NCBI GenBank assembly: GCA_002413265.1
Contig: DHWR01000248.1
Coordinates: forward strand, 17,156 to 48,755
Reading direction: 5' to 3'
From: Chloroflexi bacterium UBA5177
GTDB lineage: Bacteria; Chloroflexota; UBA5177
Length of the DNA stretch: 31,600 bases
Made by a program: the position numbers and the translations under genes. Below, piece by piece: positions 15,735-23,664 of the stretch (the first letter of the stretch is position 1; each line of letters starts with the position of its first letter). A model generated the notes under the pieces. The model searched no databases, had not been told where the DNA came from, and saw nothing but the letters and a program-made list of their open reading frames with translations.

Positions 15735-16256
15735 CTAGGCGAAGACGTGCTCCTCTTCCATCTCCTCTTCCTTTTCTTCGTCGGTCACCTTGTACAACTT
15801 TGACCGATCGTCCATTCGTTCGATGAAGAGGATGCCGTTCAGATGGTCGATCTCGTGCTGAAAGCAGCGCGCTTCCATGTCCTCGGCTCTCACCTTCATG
15901 GGCTTTCCCGTTCGCGAGAGCCCGCGCACCGTCACCCGTGTTTTGCGACGCACCGGACCCCACCACCCGGGAATGCTGAGGCAGCCCTCGTCCTGCTCCA
16001 GCTCCTCGTCGGACTCGTCCACGATCTCCGGATTGAGTACCACCTGAAGCTTGTCTTCGACGTTGGTGACGATCGCCCGTAATGGGACATTGATCTGCGG
16101 CGCGGCTAGTCCCGCACCGTGTGCCGCTCGGACGGTATCGATGAGATCCTCTATGAGCTGGCGGGTGTAATCGTCAACTCGCCGAACCTTTTTTGCCTTC
16201 TGATTCAGGACCGCATCGTTCGGTCCTCCCAGCGCAACAACCGGGCGTACTGCCAA
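15735..16256 (-). CDS. def: Peptide deformylase
   Basis: 173 residues; removes the N-formyl group from nascent proteins. All three metal-site motifs are intact: GAGLAAPQI (47-55), EGCLSIPG with ligand C92, and HEIDH (134-138) with catalytic E135. The TTG start at 16256 is chosen because a GGAGG sequence lies 5 nt upstream and the protein then begins at the family-typical point; the frame stays open further back but overlaps the channel gene. The C-terminus is unusually acidic (DEEKEEEMEEEHVFA). It lies 19 nt downstream of the K+ channel gene, so probably co-transcribed with it. It is not next to fmt, its most frequent partner. Confidence 0.95.
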   Translation of the reverse strand: MAVRPVVALGGPNDAVLNQKAKKVRRVDDYTRQLIEDLIDTVRAAHGAGLAAPQINVPLRAIVTNVEDKLQVVLNPEIVDESDEELEQDEGCLSIPGWWGPVRRKTRVTVRGLSRTGKPMKVRAEDMEARCFQHEIDHLNGILFIERMDDRSKLYKVTDEEKEEEMEEEHVFA

Positions 16257-16275
16257 CCTCTCCTCCGTTCTTGGT

Positions 16276-17277
16276 TCAGCTGATGGTAGACAGTTTGCGA
16301 ACGTAGTCTCCACTTCCCACGACGAGGAGCTGATCTCCCGGAAGGACCACCAGTTCCGGCTCGACATGGTGCATCCGATGCCCATCACGATCGAGCGCCA
16401 CGACGTACGCGCCGCCGAGTTCTGCCCGATGAAGATCTTTGATCGTGCGGCCGGAGAGAGGGGACTCTTCCGAAATCGGCAGTTCTTGAATGCTGACCCC
16501 GATTCGCGTGCCGTCGAACAGCAGATCGAGATGTTCAGCGACGAGAGGATCAACTGCCACTTGAGCCATGTGACGCCCCGCCATCACGTACGGCGAAATC
16601 ACCCGATCGGCCCCGGCTGCTCGCAGTTTGGCGACCGCGTCCTCGTGAGCCGCCCGCGCGACTATGTAAAGAGAAGAATTCAGGTAGCGAGCTGTGAGCG
16701 TGACGTAGACGTTGTTCATGTCCGAGTCGGCGCACGCCAGGAGGCCACGGGCCCGCTCGATTCCCACCTGGCGAAGTATTGAGTCGTGAGAGGCGTCTTC
16801 CTCGACGTACACATAACCGCAGTCTCGAGCGATTGACAGCGTGGCGGGATTGATGTCCAGAACTACGAACTGGGTGGAAGCTTGTGCCAGCTGCTTGGCC
16901 ACCTCCTGCCCGACCCGTCCGAAACCCGAAATGATGAAATGGTCTTGCATCTCGAGAATAGCTTTGTCCATCTTTCTACGTTCCCAGGCCCCCTGTAGCT
17001 GTCCTTCCATAAAGTACTCGGTGAGTGCGCTGATCACTAGGGCGATGCCGACGAGGCCGCCGACGATGAGCAAGAGTGCGAGAGCCTTGCCGCCGGTGTC
17101 CAGAGGCCTCGGTGGGGAGTAGCCCACGGTGGAAATCGCCGACACGGTCGTGAGCAACGCATCGATAACCGACTCGTGCCCTTCGACGGTGAAGCCGACG
17201 ACGCCGATGGCGCCGAGAGCCACAACGAAGCCGATCGCGACCTGAAGTCTGCGAGGTAGGAATGCCGTGGGTATCAC
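16276..17277 (-). CDS. Two-TM K+ channel with RCK (TrkA-N/TrkA-C) domains, MthK-like
   Basis: 333 residues. TM1 about 11-31, pore helix with filter-like S-T-V-G-Y-S-P (49-55), TM2 about 64-86, then a cytoplasmic RCK domain opening HFIISGFGRVGQEV (nucleotide-binding G118-x-G120-x-x-G123, acidic D at the end of the next strand in VVLDINP) and a TrkA-C domain from about 245. This is the layout of ligand-gated MthK-type channels. Oddity: the usual TVGYGD filter reads TVGYSP, so the glycine after tyrosine is a serine; conductance or selectivity could differ. The GTG start has only a weak Shine-Dalgarno sequence. It sits between an aldehyde dehydrogenase (33-nt gap) and def (19-nt gap), all leftward. 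Confidence 0.88.
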   Translation of the reverse strand: MIPTAFLPRRLQVAIGFVVALGAIGVVGFTVEGHESVIDALLTTVSAISTVGYSPPRPLDTGGKALALLLIVGGLVGIALVISALTEYFMEGQLQGAWERRKMDKAILEMQDHFIISGFGRVGQEVAKQLAQASTQFVVLDINPATLSIARDCGYVYVEEDASHDSILRQVGIERARGLLACADSDMNNVYVTLTARYLNSSLYIVARAAHEDAVAKLRAAGADRVISPYVMAGRHMAQVAVDPLVAEHLDLLFDGTRIGVSIQELPISEESPLSGRTIKDLHRAELGGAYVVALDRDGHRMHHVEPELVVLPGDQLLVVGSGDYVRKLSTIS

Positions 17278-17310
17278 AAGGGCCTGCGGTGAGCCTAGCC
17301 GAGGATGATC

Positions 17311-18810
17311 TTAGGCGCCGTGTTGGTCGACATCGATCTGTGCTCTCTGGAGCTTGCCACTGTAGTCGACGTAGACCGATTTTATCTCGGTGAATTCCTT
17401 GACCGCGCTGGTGCCGGCTTCACGGTGACCGTTCCCGGTAGCTTTTATGCCTCCGAAGGGAAGTTGAATTTCCGCTCCGATGGTAGGAGCGTTCACATAA
17501 GTGATGCCGGACTCCAGATCCTGGGTGGCCCGAAAGGCCGTATTAACGTCCTGCGTGTAGATGGAGCTGGAAAGGCCATACTCTGTCGAATTGGCGACCG
17601 TAACCGCCTCGTCGTATGAGGACACTTTCAGCACGGAGAGCGTCGGCCCGAAAATCTCCTCCTGCGCTATGCGCATCCGGTAGTTCACGTCCGTGAAGAC
17701 TGTAGGCGCGTAAAAGAAGCCCTTCCCGAGATCGCCCTCGGAGAGGATCTCGCCGCCTAGGGCCAGCGTCGCGCCGTCCTTCCTGCCAATCTCTGTGTAC
17801 TGATGGACGCTGTCGAGCTGCTCCTGGTTGATGATCGGACCGACATCGACGTCGGGATCGAGCCCGAATCCGATCTTCAAGTTGCGGGCACTCTCGATCA
17901 CTCGGTCTGTGAACTCTTGAGCGATTGCTTCGTGAACGATGAGCCTGCTTGTTGCGGTGCAGCGCTGGCCCGTGGTGCCGAAGGCTCCCCAGAGCACTCC
18001 CTCGAGGGCCAGATCTAGATTTGCATCCGGCATGACAATCTGTGGGTTCTTCCCGCCTAACTCGAGCATGACTTTCTTCAAGGCGTGTCCCGCCTTCGAC
18101 GCGATCTCGCGCCCGACCGCGGATGACCCAGTAAAAGAGATCATCCGTACCCGGGCGTCGTCGACTATGGGAGCCCCCGCTTCCGGGCCGTAGCCGGTCA
18201 CGAGATTGAGCACGCCGGGAGGTAATCCGGCCTCCTCAAATAGCTCGACCAGGGCGCTCGCGCAAGCAGGCGTGTCTTCGGCCGGCTTGAACACGACGGT
18301 GTTGCCGCAGACCAGCGCAGGGAAGATCTTCCAGGTCGGAATCGCGAAGGGAAAGTTCCACGGAGTAATGAGTCCGACAACGCCAATCGGCTGGCGGACG
18401 AGCGTCGCAAATTTGTTTCGAAGTTCGGAAGGGACTGTCTCTCCAAACATGCGGCGGCCCTCACCGGCGATGTACTTCGCCATGTCAATTCCCTCCTGAA
18501 CGTCGCCCTTGCCTTCGTCCAGGACCTTGCCCATCTCGCAAGTAACCAGCCGCCCAAATTCTTCCTTTCGCTCCTCGAGAAGCAACCCCACGCGCAAGAT
18601 GTACTCGGCCCTCGTGGGCGCCGGCGTCTGGCTCCAGGAGCGGAAAGCCGCTGAAGCAGCATCTATTGCCGCAACAACATCGTCTCGGTTCGACTTCTGA
18701 AAGACGCCGACAACTTCGTCTTTGTTCGCGGGGTTGATGCTGTTGAAAGTCTGCCCACTCGCAGATTCGACCCATTTACCGCCGATGTAGTTCTTGAAGA
18801 CTCTGGTCAT
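17311..18810 (-). CDS. NAD(P)-dependent aldehyde dehydrogenase (semialdehyde type)
   Basis: 499 residues, full length. Catalytic C284 in GQRCTATSR, general base E250 in LELGGKN, oxyanion N152 in PWNFP and cofactor-binding K175 in FKPAE are all present. The GQRCTATSR context is common in the subgroup with alpha-ketoglutarate-semialdehyde dehydrogenases and related semialdehyde oxidisers, but substrate assignment is tentative. ATG 18810 is preferred to an in-frame start ten codons upstream because GAGGG of a purine-rich tract lies 5 nt before it and the protein then starts at the conserved NYIGGKW region. A TATAAT box lies about 42 nt upstream. It is the first gene of a leftward unit with the K+ channel and def. 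Confidence 0.94.
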   Translation of the reverse strand: MTRVFKNYIGGKWVESASGQTFNSINPANKDEVVGVFQKSNRDDVVAAIDAASAAFRSWSQTPAPTRAEYILRVGLLLEERKEEFGRLVTCEMGKVLDEGKGDVQEGIDMAKYIAGEGRRMFGETVPSELRNKFATLVRQPIGVVGLITPWNFPFAIPTWKIFPALVCGNTVVFKPAEDTPACASALVELFEEAGLPPGVLNLVTGYGPEAGAPIVDDARVRMISFTGSSAVGREIASKAGHALKKVMLELGGKNPQIVMPDANLDLALEGVLWGAFGTTGQRCTATSRLIVHEAIAQEFTDRVIESARNLKIGFGLDPDVDVGPIINQEQLDSVHQYTEIGRKDGATLALGGEILSEGDLGKGFFYAPTVFTDVNYRMRIAQEEIFGPTLSVLKVSSYDEAVTVANSTEYGLSSSIYTQDVNTAFRATQDLESGITYVNAPTIGAEIQLPFGGIKATGNGHREAGTSAVKEFTEIKSVYVDYSGKLQRAQIDVDQHGA

Positions 18811-18851
18811 TTCGACCCTCTCCTCTCCATCGCGGTTCACGGTTGCACGCG

Positions 18852-18857
18852 ATTATA
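18852..18857 (-). promoter_or_regulatory. -10 box of the aldehyde dehydrogenase promoter
   Basis: A perfect TATAAT on the minus strand, with transcription expected near 18845 and a leader of about 35 nt. No good -35 is visible at 16-18 nt, so activator dependence is possible. On the plus strand of the same 154-nt divergent gap, TAGAAT (18916-18921) could serve the HD-domain gene. Confidence 0.5.
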
Positions 18858-18886
18858 GAAGCGCATCGTGGCGAGGGACCTGGCTT

Positions 18887-18899
18887 CGGTTCGAAACCG
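18887..18899. repeat. Palindrome in the divergent gap
   Basis: CGGTT-cga-AACCG is a perfect 5-bp inverted repeat between the divergent aldehyde dehydrogenase and HD-domain genes, upstream of both candidate -10 boxes. A regulator site is plausible. The GGTTCGAAACC core looks like a tRNA T-arm, but no cloverleaf can be drawn around it. Confidence 0.35.
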
Positions 18900-18964
18900 C
18901 GCGAGGGCGACGAAGTAGAATGCTGCTGATTTCAGGCGGTACGGCTCCGGAAGGGGAAGGGCGC

Positions 18965-19552
18965 GTGGCAGAGAAGACTCGTGACGATGCTTGGTCGTTG
19001 GTGTGTGAGTACACCCAGAGTGAGAGCCTCCGGCGGCACATGCTGGCAGTGGAAGCGGCGATGCGCGCATACGCTCAAAGATTTGGTGAAGACGAAGGTC
19101 GTTGGGCTCTTTCCGGACTCCTCCACGACTTCGACTACGAGAAGCATCCAAACCCCAGCGCTACTGCAGACCCGAACGAGCATCCACTCTACGGTGCTCG
19201 GATCCTCGAGGAACAAGGCTATCCAGAGGACGTGATTTATGCGATCAAGACGCACGCAGACTATTTGGCACTGCCCCGCACGAGCCGGATGGACCAGACA
19301 CTGTTTGCCGTCGACGAGCTCACCGGCCTCATAACCGCTGCCGCACTGGTGAGACCGGACAAGGACATCGGTCAGCTCGAAGCCAAGTCGGTTCGCAAGA
19401 GAATGAAGGACAAGGCCTTTGCTCGAGGTGTGAACAGAGAAGATGTGATCGCCGGCGCGCGGGAGCTGGGCATCGAGCTCGACGAACACATTGCCTTTGT
19501 CATCGAGGCCATGCGCGGTATCGCCCCTGAGCTCGGCCTTGCGGGTGCCTGA
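18965..19552 (+). CDS. HD-domain metal-dependent phosphohydrolase-like protein
   Basis: 195 residues from a GTG preceded by a purine-rich GGAAGGGGAAGGG. HD-superfamily residues in order: H25 in SLRRHMLAVE, H54-D55 in GLLHDFDYEKHP, H73 in NEHPLYGARIL, H97 in IKTHAD and D117 in FAVDELTGLI. The pattern matches the small predicted hydrolases annotated as HDIG-type; no nucleotide substrate can be inferred. An ATG at 18920 in the same frame would add 15 residues but overlaps the TAGAAT box. The stop overlaps the start of the secreted gluzincin gene by 8 nt, so the two are co-translated although their predicted compartments differ. Confidence 0.85.
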   Translation: MAEKTRDDAWSLVCEYTQSESLRRHMLAVEAAMRAYAQRFGEDEGRWALSGLLHDFDYEKHPNPSATADPNEHPLYGARILEEQGYPEDVIYAIKTHADYLALPRTSRMDQTLFAVDELTGLITAAALVRPDKDIGQLEAKSVRKRMKDKAFARGVNREDVIAGARELGIELDEHIAFVIEAMRGIAPELGLAGA

Positions 19553-20798
19553 GCGCTTCCATCGCGCGTGCTGCTGTCTCCTTGCATGCGCCATGCTGGC
19601 CGTCCCGGTTAGATCTGCAGGGGCTTCCAGCCAGCCTCGGACAGCCGCGGCCGAAATTGCTCAGATCGAGCAAGCCACCGAGGCCATCCGACTGCTGGTG
19701 CACAAGCGACCGGTGCGCGTCGCTTTCGATCGTAGTCCCGCTTTTGACGCCACCGTGCGAGCCGACTTTCGACGCTCCACCCCGGAGAGTCAAATTACGC
19801 TGGGTCAGAAGGAGTTGGTTTTCCTCGGCTGGATCAAGAAGACCGACAGCTATCACCAGATTGTCTACCAAGGGCTCACCAAGCAGGTTCTAGGCCTGTA
19901 CGAGCCTTCTCAACACGCCCTCTACGTACGCTCGGACAACAATGAAGCTCTCGGTATCCGTAGGGACGCAATCGCCCACGAGTACACGCACGCTCTACAA
20001 GATCAGTACTTCAACCTGGTCAAGCTACAGCCCGATCAGAACAAGATCACGTATCGAAACTCCGACAGAGTGACAGCCGTTCACGCGCTCACCGAGGGAG
20101 ACGCCGTAACCACGCAGCTTCTCTTCATAGCGCGCCACTATTCTCCATCGGAGTACCAGCAGTGGGTGAAAGCTCAGCAAGCAGGGTCCAATGGCTCGCC
20201 CCTTCCCAAAGCCATATACCGCGACTTCTACTTCGCATACGACGACGGTCTGAACTTCGCGGAGAGGCTGTATCTGAAGGGTGGCATGCTTGCCATTAAC
20301 CGCGCCTACTATCGACTCCCCCAGTCAACGTACGAGATCATGCATCCGACTGCGTACCTCGGAGGATGGAAGCCCGCAATCGTCTCCATGCATCGCGTGA
20401 AGGGCTTGGGGAGCTGGAAGCAGCTAGACGACGACGTGATGGGCGCTCTGGGGTACAAGTTGATGATTTGGCAGTATCTCGATAAGGCCCTTGCCACCAG
20501 AATCACCAATGCCTACCGAGGTGACCGCTACGTCTTCCTCGAGGACGGCAAGCAGGACGCGGCTCTGTTTCGCTCCGAATGGACAGATTCCGGGGCAGCG
20601 CGCCGAGCGCGCGACGCGCTAGTCGAGTCGCTTCGCCGGCGCTACAACGGCCGCGTGACCGTTAAGGGTCTAAATCCGGAAACGATGACAACTCCAGATG
20701 GAGCCGCTTTCCTTCAGGTCACGGGAAACCGGCTGAACCTAGCCATCGGGCCGAGCTCTGTGCTTGCCCGACAGGTGGGGACGGCTCGGACTCAGTAG
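19545..20798 (+). CDS. Secreted gluzincin-type (HExxH) metallopeptidase
   Basis: 417 residues from a GTG that overlaps the HD gene. The signal peptide is unusual: RACCCLLACAMLAV with four cysteines in the hydrophobic core, cleavage probably after VRSAGA. The catalytic motif AHEYTHALQDQ carries H145-E146-x-x-H149, and E184 in ALTEGDAVTT is the likely third zinc ligand, 35 residues on. The remainder (FNLVK, TAYLGGWKPA, GYKLMIWQYL) is helical as in other gluzincins. Exact family and substrate unknown. It is related in design, not obviously in sequence, to the lipid-anchored HEPIH protein near 5.3-6.5 kb. Ends convergently against a small membrane-protein gene. Confidence 0.75.
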   Translation: MPERFHRACCCLLACAMLAVPVRSAGASSQPRTAAAEIAQIEQATEAIRLLVHKRPVRVAFDRSPAFDATVRADFRRSTPESQITLGQKELVFLGWIKKTDSYHQIVYQGLTKQVLGLYEPSQHALYVRSDNNEALGIRRDAIAHEYTHALQDQYFNLVKLQPDQNKITYRNSDRVTAVHALTEGDAVTTQLLFIARHYSPSEYQQWVKAQQAGSNGSPLPKAIYRDFYFAYDDGLNFAERLYLKGGMLAINRAYYRLPQSTYEIMHPTAYLGGWKPAIVSMHRVKGLGSWKQLDDDVMGALGYKLMIWQYLDKALATRITNAYRGDRYVFLEDGKQDAALFRSEWTDSGAARRARDALVESLRRRYNGRVTVKGLNPETMTTPDGAAFLQVTGNRLNLAIGPSSVLARQVGTARTQ

Positions 20799-20810
20799 GC
20801 AGATCTACTG
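20793..20810. terminator. Hairpin at convergent stops
   Basis: CAGTAG-gcagat-CTACTG is a perfect 6-bp stem whose arms are the last codon plus stop (Gln-TAG) of each converging gene. Its position suits a bidirectional transcript end, but it is short and has no T-tract. Confidence 0.3.
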
Positions 20811-21071
20811 CTCTTCGGGAGCTACTCTTCTCGCCGATCTCTTCTCCTCGACGAGCAAGTCGGCCTCCACGCGAGCCTTCCAGTCGACGAGGGCCCGAAC
20901 GAGCAGCGCCGCAGCTGCAAGTAGCCAGGCAACCAGCCACACGCGTATCAGCCACTGAGGCCAGACGTAAGCGAGCATCATCATGGCTCCGAAGGTGCCG
21001 GCTAGAAAGGCAATCCCAGACAGGATCAGCCAGCGATGCGCGGATTCCATGACCGCGTAGATGGGATTCAA
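20805..21071 (-). CDS. Small two-TM membrane protein of unknown function
   Basis: 88 residues, not recognised. Two hydrophobic helices (about 14-34 and 40-61, the second containing WLLAAAALLVRALVDW) precede a charged tail rich in Arg, Glu and Lys (KARVEADLLVEEKRSARR). The TTG start overlaps the DUF72 stop (TTGA), so translation is coupled to DUF72. Composition suggests a membrane-anchored coiled tail on the cytoplasmic side. Confidence 0.6.
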   Translation of the reverse strand: MNPIYAVMESAHRWLILSGIAFLAGTFGAMMMLAYVWPQWLIRVWLVAWLLAAAALLVRALVDWKARVEADLLVEEKRSARRVAPEEQ

Positions 21072-21856
21072 AGAAGACTCCCTTGGACCGGTTCCTCATC
21101 GGGGATCGGCTCCGGCATGCCCAACCGCTTCCGCAGATATCGTACATCTGAGGGGGAGTGTCCCGAGTAATGGTTGTTGACGAACCCGTAAATGCGCTCG
21201 ACCCGGCGGGCCTCCTCCTCGAGCTGCTCGGCCCATACGTCGAGGTCGTGCCGGCGATCTATCTGCACGCTGTCCATGTGCTGAATCTGTCGCCGATCGC
21301 CTAGCCAACGTACATAAATGAAATCGCTGGTGACTGCGACCTGTCGAGGCATGTACGAAAGGTCGATGCACGTCCAGGCAACGTTATGCTTTGCAAGGAG
21401 CTCGAACGTGTCGTCGATAAGCCACGAGCGGTGTCTGAACTCCGCCGCGAAACGGAAGTCCGTGGGAAGCTGGTCAAGAAAGTCCGAGAGCGCGGGACGT
21501 TCGTCGGTGGAGAAGTCTGGCGGGAGCTGGATCAGAATTGGTCCCAGTTTGGAGCCCAGCTTGCCAATCGCGCCGAGAAACTCGCCCATCTCTTCCGACG
21601 CCTGGTGGAGATGCCTGTCGTGGGTAATGGACTTGGGCAGCTTGGCGGTGAATTGAAAGTCGTCTGGTGTCGACTCCCTCCACTTGTCCACCCGCCCATC
21701 GGCCGGAGTGCCGTAGAAGGTCGTGTCGAGCTCCACAGCGGAAAACTGCCGTGCGTACTGCGAGAGGTAGTCGGTGCTCTGAGTCCCCGACTTATAGAAG
21801 GGGCCTACCCAGTCCTTGTAGCTCCAGCCTTGGGTGCCGAGGAAAATCTGCGTCAT
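21068..21856 (-). CDS. DUF72 (YecE-like) family protein
   Basis: 262 residues, full family length. Signature segments: GTQGWSYKDWVGPFY at the N-terminus, FSAVELDTTFYGTP, FQFTAKLPKSITHDR, LGPILIQLPPDF, FAAEFRHRSW and the C-terminal YGFVNNHYSGHSP. The fold is a TIM-barrel resembling xylose-isomerase-like or endonuclease IV-like enzymes; the biochemical role is unknown, and the strongly conserved E, H and N residues suggest an enzyme. It starts with ATG at 21856 and is divergent from the XdhC-domain gene over a 68-nt gap that contains a hairpin. Coupled downstream to a small membrane protein. Confidence 0.92.
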   Translation of the reverse strand: MTQIFLGTQGWSYKDWVGPFYKSGTQSTDYLSQYARQFSAVELDTTFYGTPADGRVDKWRESTPDDFQFTAKLPKSITHDRHLHQASEEMGEFLGAIGKLGSKLGPILIQLPPDFSTDERPALSDFLDQLPTDFRFAAEFRHRSWLIDDTFELLAKHNVAWTCIDLSYMPRQVAVTSDFIYVRWLGDRRQIQHMDSVQIDRRHDLDVWAEQLEEEARRVERIYGFVNNHYSGHSPSDVRYLRKRLGMPEPIPDEEPVQGSLL

Positions 21857-21885
21857 TCTGCGGCGATGTTAGCAGGGACGACGGC

Positions 21886-21900
21886 CACCCCGACGGGGTG
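21886..21900. repeat. GC hairpin in the DUF72/XdhC divergent gap
   Basis: CACCCC-gac-GGGGTG is a perfect 6-bp stem with a 3-nt loop, lying just before a TAACAT (21904-21909) that could be the -10 of the XdhC-domain gene. As it lies between divergent genes it is more likely an operator than a terminator. Confidence 0.4.
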
Positions 21901-21924
21901 ACTTAACATGGTGTGAGGGAACCA

Positions 21925-22239
21925 ATGCGAGAAATATTGGCGGATGTCGACTCCTGGCGCATCCAAGGCGAGGCGATTGCACTCGCCACCGTGGTTCGGA
22001 CCAAAGGCTCGACTCCCAGACCGGCTGGGGCGAAAATGGCGGTGACCGCTTCCGGGAAGGTTTCAGGATCGGTCAGCGGAGGCTGTCTCGAGTCAGCGAT
22101 TTTTGAGGAAGCTCAAGGTGTCTTGAGCACCCGGTCGCCGAAGCTCGTCCACTACGGCATCACCGACGAGATGGCCTTCGAAGTCGGCCTCTCCTGCGGG
22201 GGAGAAGTCGACGTTTTTATCGAACCATTGACCTGGTAG
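21925..22239 (+). CDS. XdhC/CoxI N-terminal domain protein (molybdoenzyme maturation type)
   Basis: 104 residues: the whole protein is the XdhC_CoxI domain. Visible marks are GEAIALATVVRTKGSTPRPAG (split across strand and loop), GSVSGGCLES and GLSCGGEVDVFIEP. Full XdhC adds a C-terminal Rossmann domain and helps insert sulfurated molybdenum cofactor into xanthine dehydrogenase or CO dehydrogenase. Split or N-domain-only versions occur near such operons, but none is visible here. ATG 21925 follows GAGGGA by 4 nt and is preferred to the GTG four codons earlier. The C94 position in LSCGG is typical. The gene ends 8 nt from the opposing YjbQ gene. Confidence 0.85.
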   Translation: MREILADVDSWRIQGEAIALATVVRTKGSTPRPAGAKMAVTASGKVSGSVSGGCLESAIFEEAQGVLSTRSPKLVHYGITDEMAFEVGLSCGGEVDVFIEPLTW

Positions 22240-22247
22240 GCGCTTAG

Positions 22248-22706
22248 TCAGGCCCCTAACAGGGTGACCGTGACACCACGCGGCCGCGCGTGGTCGAGCT
22301 CGACCAGGAAGATGCGTTGGTAGCGACCGAGAGCCAGTCTGCCTTGCACGATGGGCACCGTGGTGCTAGCCGAGAGGAAAAGTGATTGGCAGTGGGCGTG
22401 CGCGTTCGGCCGCTCTCCGGGAAGGCAGGGAACCGAGTTGTGAGCGTAATCCCGAGACTCGGGTGCGATACCGTCGAGAAAGGTACCGAGATCCTTTAGT
22501 AGCTCCGGCTCGTGCTCGTTGACGACTATCGAAGCCGTTGTGTGCTCGGAGGTGATGACCGCGAACCCGCTGTGAAAGCTGGAGCGGTCGACTGCTTCCT
22601 GCACCTCTTCAGTCAGGTCAATGAACTCGCGCGGATGGCGCGTGTGCCGAGAAATTCGAAGGGAGAGAAATCCGTTCTGTGGCGGTGCCACGGACGGAGC
22701 TACCAT
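22248..22706 (-). CDS. YjbQ/UPF0047 family protein
   Basis: 152 residues. The family pattern is complete: SGFAVITSEHTTASIVVNEHEPELL (split over strand and helix) with metal-ligand histidines, YAHN near the middle, NAHAHCQSLF and the closing QGRLALGRYQRIFLVELDHARPR. Family members have been reported to have secondary thiamine-phosphate synthase activity; in vivo function is unclear. The ATG is preceded by AAAGGA. It converges on the XdhC-domain gene with an 8-nt gap and no visible terminator. Confidence 0.92.
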   Translation of the reverse strand: MVAPSVAPPQNGFLSLRISRHTRHPREFIDLTEEVQEAVDRSSFHSGFAVITSEHTTASIVVNEHEPELLKDLGTFLDGIAPESRDYAHNSVPCLPGERPNAHAHCQSLFLSASTTVPIVQGRLALGRYQRIFLVELDHARPRGVTVTLLGA

Positions 22707-22773
22707 GGTCGTCCTTTCGCGCCCCCTGGCGTGATCATCTTTCCCCAGATACCGGGAGAAGGCCCGAAATGTT

Positions 22774-23664
22774 TCAGGAGAGCGGTGTAGCGGGCCCTGC
22801 CCTGCCGACGAGCGCCACTGCGAGAGCCCCTGCTCCGGTTAGCCCGGCAAGGCTGACAGACAGCGGGCCGACTACGGGAATGGCCATGACCAGAGCCAGG
22901 ATTACGAGTCCAGCCGCCGTCGCCCATAGCAGTGGTACTGATCCGCGTGCCGCGGCTCGTCCGACCAGGACGGCGGCGGCAGCCATGCCAAAGAGCCAGG
23001 CAAGAAAGGCGGCACCGGACAGCAACAGGGCAAATGGAAGCCCGGCAAGACTCAGCCCGAGCGGCACGACAAGGAAGACAAAGGCAACCAGGCACGCCAG
23101 ACCCGCACCGACGCTTTTCAGCGGCGACGCGCGCAAGGTTGACGAGATCAGCACGATCTGCCACGGAAAAACAACCGTTAGACAGGCGCCGACTAGCAAG
23201 AGGGCAAGGCCTGCTGCCAGCCCCAGTCGTATGCTGTTGAACAGAGTTTGCAGTAGGTCTCTGTGTCGCACCGAGCGTCCATCCCAGGACCTCAACGGGC
23301 CGCCGATCCGACCCGCCACTCTCGTTTGGGACGACTTGTATACTGTGCCCACCATCGAAAGAACATCGGCATTGACCCGCGCGCTCGGGCCCAGATAGAC
23401 GTTGCCGCCGACCGTGATCAGGTCGTCTTTGGCGACGCCGTCTGAACGAATGTCGCCTCCAATGACGACCACGACTGATCGTGATCCGCGGGGCAGTGTG
23501 ACACTCGAACCCAGCGAAATAACCGGGCTGTCCAGGGGCCTCGCCGCCACGAGAGTTCCCGGGCCGATGCGGATTACGCCATGAAACAGTGCCGAAAGCG
23601 GTAGTGTTGCGCTCAGCCCGAGCAGCAGGAGCCAGCCCGCTGCGAGCACCCGCCGGCGACTCAT
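22774..23664 (-). CDS. Exported bactofilin-like beta-helix domain with C-terminal membrane domain
   Basis: 296 residues. An N-terminal signal or anchor helix (AAGWLLLLGLSATLPLSALF) is followed by a short-repeat region from about 40 to 120 (VVVIGGDIRSDGVAKDDLITVGGNVYLGPSARVN read in short strands) resembling the right-handed beta-helix of polymer-forming bactofilin-type domains. About five or six membrane helices follow from about 145. Such fusions are known but poorly characterised; assembly or surface-stress roles are inference. The ATG overlaps the stop of the small membrane-protein gene by 4 nt, making it the third gene of an ECF-sigma unit. Confidence 0.65.
   Translation of the reverse strand: MSRRRVLAAGWLLLLGLSATLPLSALFHGVIRIGPGTLVAARPLDSPVISLGSSVTLPRGSRSVVVVIGGDIRSDGVAKDDLITVGGNVYLGPSARVNADVLSMVGTVYKSSQTRVAGRIGGPLRSWDGRSVRHRDLLQTLFNSIRLGLAAGLALLLVGACLTVVFPWQIVLISSTLRASPLKSVGAGLACLVAFVFLVVPLGLSLAGLPFALLLSGAAFLAWLFGMAAAAVLVGRAAARGSVPLLWATAAGLVILALVMAIPVVGPLSVSLAGLTGAGALAVALVGRAGPATPLS

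Noticed and set aside
18881..18905. tRNA T-arm (GGTTCGAAACC)
   Set aside because: The stem pairs as a simple palindrome, but no acceptor, D-arm or anticodon arm can be formed in the flanking sequence.
22679..23398. 239-codon plus-strand frame opposite the bactofilin-like gene
   Set aside because: Low-complexity Ala/Pro/Arg/Thr composition, typical of an antisense shadow of GC-rich membrane protein sequence.
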